This document shows, one piece after another, positions 41,206 to 47,617 of a DNA stretch of 47,617 nucleotides. Position 1 is the first letter of the stretch. Each line of letters begins with the position of its first letter. Under the pieces are notes generated by a model. That model worked only from the letters and a program-made list of their open reading frames with translations. It searched no databases and was not told where the DNA came from. The DNA is taken from positions 1 through 47,617 of the forward strand of contig JAGWVA010000029.1 in NCBI GenBank assembly GCA_028875855.1, written 5' to 3'. The position numbers were made by a program, and so were the translations under genes. The DNA comes from Paracoccaceae bacterium. Its GTDB lineage: Bacteria > Pseudomonadota > Alphaproteobacteria > Rhodobacterales > Rhodobacteraceae.

Positions 41206-41841
41206 GGACGGGAGATAGGCACAGAGGCCCGAGAAGTCCACGGCCATCGGGGGCTATCTTTTCGACGCCGCACCCGGCCATCCAGTTCGGCGGCCAAACT
41301 TGGATTGCACCGCGGGCGAAACATCCATGTGGATCATACGCCGCTTACACAAGCTTGATCTTGGACGTCAGCGCCCTGATGTGGGCTTTCGAAATCTGCC
41401 AGCGTTGAAGCGCGGTGTGTCTTGTGCGCCGACAGGTGTCCAAGACTCGTCACTGAACCCGCCGGATGCGTGCGAAAACGCGATCGCCTCTTTCCTTCCC
41501 TTTGCGGGACTGCGGCCGGGCAGACCTTTTGCCGGTCCCCACAGACGTTCACGCAAGGCGCGGCATCGTGGTGATCTCAAGCCCCGGTCTTGATGCGTTG
41601 ATACGAACAACACTTGGGCCTTGTCGGGCGCCGCGGAGTTTACTTCCATGTAAGCTGAGGCGCTTGGCATTTCACCCGACCCGGTTTTGGCCTAAACGCA
41701 ACATGTATTCATGGGAACACCACTCCAACATTGATCAGGTTCTGCGTCGTTGCTGCTTGTAGCCTACCATCCGGTATCGTCGAGGATCGCGCTACTTCGG
41801 TGCGCTTCGCCTGTTGACGTCAGATCCACCAGAGGACCGAC
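41206..41841. other. 636-base intergenic stretch without a supported gene
   Basis: Between the His/Cys-rich gene and the second response regulator. Open frames here are short and in conflict; a minus-strand frame at 41368-41670 (starting MPSASAYMEVNSAAPDKAQ) has no ribosome site or known domain. The stretch probably holds the divergent promoters of both neighbours and may include remains of a lost gene. Confidence 0.4.
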
Positions 41842-42519
41842 ATGCGCATTTTGCTGATCGAGGATGACGACAGTACGGCGGCCTATGTCGTGCGGGGGTT
41901 GACGGAGGCCGGTCATACCTGTGACCGGCTGGGCGACGGCGCCGATGGCCTGTTTCAGGCCTCGCGTGAGGAGTATGACATCCTGATCGCGGACCGGATG
42001 CTGCCTGGGCTCGACGGGCTGTCGATGATCCGGGCGCTGCGCGCCGCCGGCAAACGGATGCCTGTTCTCTTCCTGACGGCCGTCGGCGGAGTGGATGACC
42101 GCGTCGAGGGGCTGGAGGCCGGGGCCGACGACTACCTTGTCAAGCCCTTCGCCTTTGCCGAGCTGATGGCCCGCGTCAATGCCCTGTCTCGCCGTCCGCC
42201 GGGCCAGGAGGTGCAGACGGTCCTGCGCGTCGGAGACCTTGAACTGGATCTCGTCCGGAGAACGGCCCGGCGGGGGGAGGTTCGTATCGACCTGCTCCCA
42301 AAGGAGTTTACCTTGCTCGAGGTGCTGATGCGCAACGCCGAGCGAGTGGTGACGCGGACCATGTTGCTGGAACGGGTCTGGGATTTCCACTTCGATCCAC
42401 AGACCAGCGTCGTCGAAACTCATATCAGCCGCCTGCGCGCCAAGATCGACAAACCCTTCGCGGTGCAACTGCTGCACACGATCAAGAACGCCGGGTATTC
42501 GCTCCGTGCTCCGAGATAG
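41842..42519 (+). CDS. OmpR-family response regulator (CusR/CopR type)
   Basis: A 225-residue regulator with receiver (acidic D8, D9; phospho-acceptor D51 in LIADRMLPGLDG; LVKPF lysine near residue 101) and winged-helix domains (ETHISRLRAKIDKPF, NAGYSLRAPR). RMLPGLDG with full-length CusR-like shape suggests the heavy-metal or cation-stress class. It overlaps the kinase gene by 14 bases and lies upstream of the ABC-TSP3 operon, which it may control. Confidence 0.92.
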   Translation: MRILLIEDDDSTAAYVVRGLTEAGHTCDRLGDGADGLFQASREEYDILIADRMLPGLDGLSMIRALRAAGKRMPVLFLTAVGGVDDRVEGLEAGADDYLVKPFAFAELMARVNALSRRPPGQEVQTVLRVGDLELDLVRRTARRGEVRIDLLPKEFTLLEVLMRNAERVVTRTMLLERVWDFHFDPQTSVVETHISRLRAKIDKPFAVQLLHTIKNAGYSLRAPR

Positions 42520-43870
42520 CCTGATCCGCCGCACCCCGGTTCGCCTTGCGCTCGCCTTTGCGGTGCTTGTCGTAGCGGCCTACCTGGTGGCGGCGGCCTC
42601 AGCCTTTACCATGATGCGCCATGAACTGGCAAAGCGTCAGGATCAGCGCATTACGGAACTGTTCACGCTGATAAGCTCGAATTCCGATCGTAATGGCGAC
42701 CCCGATCTCCCCGAGGCTGTGCGGGCGCAGATTGGCGCGATGCGGGACGGCACGACGGTCTATGAATTGCTCAGCCCGGAGGGGCGCGTTCTGGCGGCCA
42801 ACATCCCGCCCGTTTCGGTTCCGACCGGATGGTCCAACCAGCCGCCGAAGGTCTTCGGGCGCACGGGGGATATCCCGTTTCGCGTGCTGGTCGGCGATGT
42901 GAACGGCGACAGGCTTCTGGTGGGGGTCGATTATTCCGACGTTGACGCCCTGCGCGAGACGATCCAGGCCGCGATGATGTGGTCTTCGCTCTTTGCGCTT
43001 GCGGTGGCGCTTGGTGGCGGGGGTTTCATCGCACTTCGGGTGCGACGGCGTCTGGCCGTCGTTACACGGACGCTGGACCGGGTGGCCAATGGCGATTTGA
43101 CGGCCCGGCTGCCGCTGACAAACTCTGACGATGATATCGACCGCGTCTCGCGGCAGGTAAATGCGACGTTGGAACGGCTGTCTGGGTTGGTCGAAGGGAT
43201 GCGGACGGTCAGCAACGACATCGCCCATGATCTGCGCACGCCGCTGAACAGGCTTCGCATGCTTGTGTCGGAGGCGCTGGACGCATCCGAGCGGGGCGAG
43301 GATCCCCAGGCTGCGCTGACCGCTGCTCTTGCGCAGGGGGACGCGATCGGAAACACCTTCTCGGCGCTTTTGCGCATCGCGCAGATCGAGGCAGGCGCCC
43401 GACGCGAGCGGTTTGGTCCGGTAGATCTTGGCCGGGTCCTGACCTCGGTGGCCGAGGTCTACGTGGATGTGGCCGAGGATGCCGGGATGCGGTTGGAGAT
43501 GCCGGCTCTGCCGATGACCGGGGCGCGCCCGGTGCGGGGCGATGCCGAGTTCCTCACACAGTGCTTTGCCAATCTTATCGAGAATGCGATCCGCCACTGC
43601 CCGCGCGGCACCGTGATCCGACCGGCCCTGCGGGTGGACGGCGGGTATGTGCTGGCCGACGTCGAGGACAACGGCCCCGGTATTCCGCAGGCCGAGCGAA
43701 AGAATGTCCTGCGTCGGCTCTACCGATTGCAGCGCAGCCGGACGACTCCGGGCTCCGGCCTTGGCCTGAGCCTGGTGAAGGCCGTGGCCGATCTGCACGA
43801 GGCGCCGCTCACGTTGGAAGACGCCCGACCGGGGCTCCGGGTCACGCTGCGGTTCGTCGCGCTCGGCTAA
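42506..43870 (+). CDS. sensor histidine kinase of the second two-component system
   Basis: A 454-residue kinase with a GTG start inside the regulator gene. Helix one is LALAFAVLVVAAYLVAAASAF, followed by a periplasmic sensor of about 130 residues, helix two (WSSLFALAVALGGGGFIAL), HAMP, H241 in NDIAHDLRTPLNRLR, and N, G1 (EDNGPGIPQAERKNV) and G2 (GSGLGLSLVKAVADLH) boxes. Architecture is that of the CusS/QseC group. Overlap with its regulator indicates coupled synthesis. Confidence 0.92.
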   Translation: MLRDSLIRRTPVRLALAFAVLVVAAYLVAAASAFTMMRHELAKRQDQRITELFTLISSNSDRNGDPDLPEAVRAQIGAMRDGTTVYELLSPEGRVLAANIPPVSVPTGWSNQPPKVFGRTGDIPFRVLVGDVNGDRLLVGVDYSDVDALRETIQAAMMWSSLFALAVALGGGGFIALRVRRRLAVVTRTLDRVANGDLTARLPLTNSDDDIDRVSRQVNATLERLSGLVEGMRTVSNDIAHDLRTPLNRLRMLVSEALDASERGEDPQAALTAALAQGDAIGNTFSALLRIAQIEAGARRERFGPVDLGRVLTSVAEVYVDVAEDAGMRLEMPALPMTGARPVRGDAEFLTQCFANLIENAIRHCPRGTVIRPALRVDGGYVLADVEDNGPGIPQAERKNVLRRLYRLQRSRTTPGSGLGLSLVKAVADLHEAPLTLEDARPGLRVTLRFVALG

Positions 43871-43943
43871 GTTCGAGCCACGTGACGGACCTTTCGCCCC
43901 GGACACGAACGGACACGACCTCCAAACATACAAATAGGTAAGT

Positions 43944-43970
43944 TTGCCGCAAAGTTGCGGTGAATTGCGG
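43944..43970 (+). promoter_or_regulatory. TTGCGG repeats upstream of the ABC-TSP3 operon
   Basis: TTGCGG occurs at 43955 and 43965, exactly one helical turn apart, and again inverted inside TTGCCGCAA (43944-43952). Ten-base direct repeats are typical of OmpR-type response-regulator sites. The ABC gene starts about 160 bases downstream and no gene lies between. Confidence 0.45.
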
Positions 43971-44127
43971 ATGGCATTCCTGCCTTGCTTTGGGGCGGAC
44001 GCCGAGGTCGCAGATCTGACTGCGATGTCTGCATGCCGCTTCAAGCGCCAGACCCCGGAGCCCCCGTGGCGATGCGCGGCAGACCCATCTGCCGCGTGGC
44101 GTCACGCCTCTTTCGCAAGGAGCGCAC

Positions 44128-44880
44128 ATGCCTGACACGGTCATCGAGATCGTTGATCTGAACAAGACTTACGCATCGGGGCATACCGCCCTCAGGAACC
44201 TGACCCTCGAGGTCAGGCAGGGGGAAGTCTTCGGATTTCTTGGACACAACGGTGCCGGCAAAACCACCACGATCCACATCCTGACGACGCTGATGGCGCC
44301 GAGTTCAGGCATGGCGAAGATCTGCGGCCATTCGGTCGAAGAGGCCCCGAACGAGGTTCGCCGGCACATCGGCTACGTTCCGGAAAACGTGCGCCTTTAC
44401 GACACGATGACGGCGCGCGCGAACCTGCGGTTCTTTGGAAGGCTTTCCGGTGTGGAAAACCTTGAACGCCGGATCGACGAAACCCTCGAGTTTCTGGAAA
44501 GCCAGCATCTGGCCGACCGCCTCGTCGGGTCGTTTTCCAAAGGTCTGCGGCAGCGGATCGGGCTCGCGCAGGCGATCCTTCATCGCCCCGCGGTGCTCTT
44601 TCTCGACGAACCGACTTCGGGTCTCGACCCTCTCGGGATCAAGACGCTGCGCGACCTGATTGTCCGCCTAAATACCGAATTCGGCACGACGATCTTCATG
44701 AACACCCACCTGATCAGCGAGATCGCCAAGACCTGCCACACGATCGGTGTTCTCAACCAGGGTCGGCTGGTGTTCAACGACACGATCACCGCCGTCTCGG
44801 AACGCTACGGTGACGATGCCGCGCTTGAAGAGCTTTACCTGTCGATCACGCCGGTGGCCCGGAAAGACGAGGCGGCGTGA
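44128..44880 (+). CDS. ABC-2 type exporter ATPase
   Basis: A 250-residue ABC ATPase of the CcmA/NosF-like class. Walker A is GHNGAGKTT (residues 39-47), signature FSKGLRQRIGLAQ, Walker B VLFLDEPTSGLDP, switch His in NTHLISE. It is followed without gap by two permease genes, so it powers an exporter of ABC-2 form. The ribosome site AAGGAG is clear. NosF of nitrous-oxide reductase maturation is a relative by form, but no nosZ or nosD is here. Confidence 0.92.
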   Translation: MPDTVIEIVDLNKTYASGHTALRNLTLEVRQGEVFGFLGHNGAGKTTTIHILTTLMAPSSGMAKICGHSVEEAPNEVRRHIGYVPENVRLYDTMTARANLRFFGRLSGVENLERRIDETLEFLESQHLADRLVGSFSKGLRQRIGLAQAILHRPAVLFLDEPTSGLDPLGIKTLRDLIVRLNTEFGTTIFMNTHLISEIAKTCHTIGVLNQGRLVFNDTITAVSERYGDDAALEELYLSITPVARKDEAA

Positions 44881-45827
44881 TGATGACGACCTCCCCATCG
44901 CCAGCACGCATCGTGCTGCGGCATTCCCTCGGCACCGTGGTGCGCGAACAGACGGTTGCGATCATTGCAGCCCTGTTTGTGGCGCTGATCTTCGTCTCAG
45001 CCTTTCTTGGCTGGTCCGCGACCTCGACCGTCGATGCGATCTACAAAAGCGCCGCGGTCTACCTGACCAAACAGGGTATGGCCGTCCCGCCAAATCCGCT
45101 GCTGGCGGCGTCGCCCCTATACCTGCTGCGCAACATGGCGACCTATGTGTCTTTGATTGGATCGCTGGCCGGCATCGTGATCGGCTACCAACTGATCGCC
45201 AGCGACCGCAAGGCAGGGGTCATGCCCTTGATCGGCACCCGTCCGGTAGAGCGGCGCGCCTATGCGCTGGGCAAGACCGCCGCCCTGGTGTCGATCCTCT
45301 GCGGCCTTGTTGCCTTTGCGGCCCTGGTGAGCGTCGCCACCTTCTTCATCCTGCCGGGGTTTCATCTCTCCGCCCATGATTGGGTGAAGCTCTTCGGTTT
45401 TTACGCGGTTTCGGGTCTTTACATGCTGGTCTTCGGCCTGCTCGGTCTGACCTTCGGGGCACTGTCCCGGTCCGAAACGGTTGGCCTGCTGATCCCGATC
45501 ACTGCCTGGCTCAGCTTCACCTTCATCCTTCCCCAGCTCACCTCCAACATCAACCCGGTCGCTTCCCTGAACCCGGTCACGGCTTTGACCGCTCCGCCCA
45601 GTTCGACGTTCTTTCAACTGACCGGTCTCCTGCTGGGCCCGGTCTCTCTGGCGGAAGCCTATCGAACGCTCGCGGCGCAGCTGCTCGACATGCTGCCGCC
45701 GGGCTTTGCCGATCGCGCGGCGATCAGCCCCTGGGCCACGCTGTTGATGGCGCTGGTGCTGCTGGCCCTTGCCGCCCGATCTGCGCTGTCGCGCATGGAC
45801 ATGACCCGTGGAGACTACAATGGCTGA
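44880..45827 (+). CDS. ABC-2 type permease, first subunit
   Basis: A 315-residue protein with about six helices. It opens HSLGTVVREQTVAIIAALFVALIFVSAF and has the coupling segment SDRKAGVMPLIGTRPVERRAYALGKTAAL, typical of NosY-like permeases. It starts at the ATG that overlaps the ATPase stop and ends inside the second permease gene. A large periplasmic loop lies between the first two helices (residues about 45-80). Confidence 0.88.
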   Translation: MMTTSPSPARIVLRHSLGTVVREQTVAIIAALFVALIFVSAFLGWSATSTVDAIYKSAAVYLTKQGMAVPPNPLLAASPLYLLRNMATYVSLIGSLAGIVIGYQLIASDRKAGVMPLIGTRPVERRAYALGKTAALVSILCGLVAFAALVSVATFFILPGFHLSAHDWVKLFGFYAVSGLYMLVFGLLGLTFGALSRSETVGLLIPITAWLSFTFILPQLTSNINPVASLNPVTALTAPPSSTFFQLTGLLLGPVSLAEAYRTLAAQLLDMLPPGFADRAAISPWATLLMALVLLALAARSALSRMDMTRGDYNG

Positions 45828-46803
45828 CCACACCAACCCCATCCTGGTCATTGCCGAAAAGGAAATCGGCGACACGTGGCGCGATCGTTTCGTGCTGATT
45901 GTCACCCTGTTCCTCGTGACGGCCGCGATGACCGCCCTTGTTGTCGGGGCGATCGCGCTCAAGACCGACGTGACGACCTACAACGCCGCCCGGGCCGCCC
46001 TGCTGGCCCTTGGCAAGTCGGCAGCCGTCATCGCGAAGCCCGAGTTCTACCCGCTCAAGCTGCTGCGTGGCTTTGTCGAGCATGTAGAGATCATCGGCGC
46101 TGTCATCGGTATCCTGATCGGCTATCGAGCGGCGGCGAATGAACGCGGGCGTCAGACCCTCGCGCTGATCATGACGCGGCCGGTCGGGCGGATCCAGTTC
46201 CTGCTGGGCAAGATCGCCGGTGCCCTTGCGCTGATCTTCATCGGTCTCACGGGCACCTTCCTGTTGGCCGGCGCAAGCGTTTCTCTGTTGGGCGGGGTTG
46301 TCCTCAGCCTGAATGACGTCCTGCGCCTTATCATCGTCGATCTGCTCGCCACAGCTTACGCGCTGATCTTCTTCCTGATCGGGTTCATGGCCGCCCTCTG
46401 GGCGAAAAAGCTGCCCAATGCGCTGCTGGTGGCCTTCACCGTGTGGCTGACCGTCGTGCTGATCGCGCCCCAAATCGGCGACACCATGGATCCCGACAAT
46501 CAGGTGGCCGGCGGCGTCTTTGCTCAACTGCACGTCACCAAGGCGCAGGAACATGCGATCCTTGCCAGCTTTTCGACCTACGAGACCCTTCGCAACGGGA
46601 TCGAGATCATCTCGCCCACGAAGCATTTCGAGCGCCTGACCTTCGCGATCCTCGGCATCAAGAACATCTACACGGGCAAGGCGCTGTCCCCCATCCTGAT
46701 CGAGAAAACCGGAGACATCATCTGGCTCATCTCGGTCATCGGCGTGCTTCTGCTCGTGCTGCTGTCACGCCCCCTCGATCCCAACCGGCTTTCAAAGGAG
46801 TAG
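45820..46803 (+). CDS. ABC-2 type permease, second subunit
   Basis: A 327-residue NosY-like permease with about six helices. It begins [20 protein letters not shown] and has [20 protein letters not shown] as the ATPase-contact segment, parallel to the first permease. An unusual periplasmic insert of about 80 residues (THSD-free, ending [11 protein letters not shown]) lies before the last helix. The two permeases resemble each other in plan and probably form a heterodimer. Start at 45820 overlaps the first permease stop. Confidence 0.88.
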   Translation: MADHTNPILVIAEKEIGDTWRDRFVLIVTLFLVTAAMTALVVGAIALKTDVTTYNAARAALLALGKSAAVIAKPEFYPLKLLRGFVEHVEIIGAVIGILIGYRAAANERGRQTLALIMTRPVGRIQFLLGKIAGALALIFIGLTGTFLLAGASVSLLGGVVLSLNDVLRLIIVDLLATAYALIFFLIGFMAALWAKKLPNALLVAFTVWLTVVLIAPQIGDTMDPDNQVAGGVFAQLHVTKAQEHAILASFSTYETLRNGIEIISPTKHFERLTFAILGIKNIYTGKALSPILIEKTGDIIWLISVIGVLLLVLLSRPLDPNRLSKE

Positions 46804-46810
46804 AGCCAAC

Positions 46811-47440
46811 ATGTCTTCCAACAAGATCCTCGTCCTCGGTGCAGCGGCCCTCCTCGCGACGACCCTCGCGACATCCGTCGCCCATGCCGCAAGCTCTGAT
46901 TTCGATCACGACGGCATTCCCAACGCCGCGGAAAAGCTGCTGGGAACCGATCCGATGAATGCGGACACTGATGGTGACGGCATCAATGACCTCAAGGACA
47001 AAGACCCGACCTATCTGGCAAACCCCATCGCACAGACGGGGGCCGCCGCACCCTTTCGCATTCAGAAGGCGCTGGTTGAAAACAACTATGACTACTCGCA
47101 TCACAAGACGGTCTCGGACCATCTTGAACTGCTGGTGAAGAACACGAGCGCCACGCCCGAGACAGGCTTTTCGATCTATTACACGATCAAGGACCTGAAG
47201 ACCGGAAAGCTGGAGGGTTATTTCAAGCAGCTCACCGGCTTCACGGTTCCGGCCAACGGCGAGGCGCGCATTCACCTCGATGAAAGCGGCCTGCCAGGAC
47301 ACTTCCGCGCCAATCCGAACTCGATCTATCACACAAATGGCCATGCCAAGACGATCACATTCGATCTGAAGCTGGCCGACTATGCCCCGGTGAGCGTTGA
47401 GGTTCACAAGGATAAAGGCGGGGCGGAAACGGCGGATTGA
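46811..47440 (+). CDS. secreted thrombospondin type 3 repeat (calcium-binding) protein
   Basis: A 209-residue exported protein with an AAAGGAG ribosome site. Residues 1-26 are a signal peptide ending VAHAA. The calcium region has [19 protein letters not shown] then [15 protein letters not shown] (residues 30-66), a TSP3 pair. The rest is a beta-rich domain ([28 protein letters not shown]) with fibronectin/NEAT-like look, function unknown. Eight bases after the second permease, it is part of the same operon and may be its exported cargo or periplasmic partner. Confidence 0.85.
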   Translation: MSSNKILVLGAAALLATTLATSVAHAASSDFDHDGIPNAAEKLLGTDPMNADTDGDGINDLKDKDPTYLANPIAQTGAAAPFRIQKALVENNYDYSHHKTVSDHLELLVKNTSATPETGFSIYYTIKDLKTGKLEGYFKQLTGFTVPANGEARIHLDESGLPGHFRANPNSIYHTNGHAKTITFDLKLADYAPVSVEVHKDKGGAETAD

Positions 47441-47468
47441 TCCACCGCGCAGGTAGCACGGTCATCTT

Positions 47469-47502
47469 CGGCGCCGGGCAGATGTCCCGGCGCCGCTTTC
47501 TC
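47469..47502 (+). terminator. terminator of the ABC-TSP3 operon
   Basis: CGGCGCCGGG and CCCGGCGCCG pair over ten bases around a seven-base loop, followed by CTTTCTC. It lies 29 bases after the TSP3 gene stop. The remaining 115 bases to the window end show no supported gene. Confidence 0.75.
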
Positions 47503-47617
47503 ATGTATCCATGCTTCGTCACCGTCGAAAGAGGCGGCGCGAACGGTGGCATCGCGCCGCGAACAGACTTTGCCGCTGGGGCATCTGACGCCAAGCCCGG
47601 AGCCGATCAAGGAGCAC

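Noticed and set aside
41368-41670. Minus-strand frame in the 636-base gap
   Set aside because: No ribosome site, repetitive Arg/Ser composition, no family recognised.
44128-46803. Assigning the ABC-2 genes as nosF-nosY
   Set aside because: No nosZ, nosD, nosL or nosR is present, there are two permeases, and the partner is a TSP3 protein.

Overview
The window is about 47.6 kb of GC-rich DNA that looks like an alphaproteobacterium of the Rhodobacterales, most like Paracoccus or a close relative. Supporting signs are the fused double-domain NarK with a divergent, cysteine-poor FNR-family regulator (NarR-type), the ehu/eut ectoine genes, an Rrf2/NsrR-truncated globin-hemerythrin-NnrS block, and an initiator tRNA that in this order usually closes an rRNA operon. 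Genus is an inference; no rRNA or housekeeping marker lies in the window.

Layout. (1) 50-178: tRNA-fMet and its terminator, then about 340 bases with no gene. (2) 524-13150: two divergent operons for uptake and breakdown of ectoine/hydroxyectoine. Leftward: ectoine hydrolase (doeA/eutD), an M20 deacetylase, an EamA transporter and a GntR/FCD regulator. Rightward: ehuB-ehuC-ehuD-ehuA (ABC importer), eutB, eutC, an AsnC/Lrp regulator, a semialdehyde dehydrogenase and a class III aminotransferase. The shared promoter region carries two copies of the palindrome TTGTGCACAA exactly 105 bp apart, placed on the two promoters. (3) 13436-15008: an ArsR/SRPBCC pair facing a RibD-type reductase, with two near-identical 16-bp operator candidates between them. 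(4) 15354-19867: nitric-oxide defence and nitrogen-oxide handling (Rrf2/NsrR-like regulator, group III truncated hemoglobin, hemerythrin, a small coupled ORF, NnrS, HPP-CBS membrane protein). (5) 19955-33593: respiratory nitrate reduction, with narR divergent from narK-narG-narH-narJ-narI followed by a parvulin, a hemerythrin-like protein, moeA and a DUF2478 protein, closed by a perfect 13-bp hairpin. A cupredoxin gene faces it. (6) 34573-41205: a probable copper/metal-handling block (EF-hand Met/His-rich protein, two-component system, permease behind a CueR-type promoter, CueO-like multicopper oxidase, His/Cys-rich exported protein). (7) 41842-47440: a second two-component system followed by an ABC-2 type exporter with two different permeases and a periplasmic calcium-repeat protein.

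How it fits together. Four FNR/NarR/DNR-type boxes (18600, 20673, 20809, 34279) tie the HPP-CBS gene, narR, narK and the cupredoxin into one oxygen/nitrogen-oxide regulon. The narR box overlaps its own -10 (autorepression), while the cupredoxin box sits at -41.5 to a good -10 (activation). NO by-products would be sensed by the Rrf2 protein and removed by the globin and hemerythrin. The metal block makes sense beside copper- and molybdenum-dependent respiration. The least understood unit is the two-component/ABC-2/TSP3 cluster at the right end. Functions are inferred from recognisable motifs and gene order only; no searches were run.
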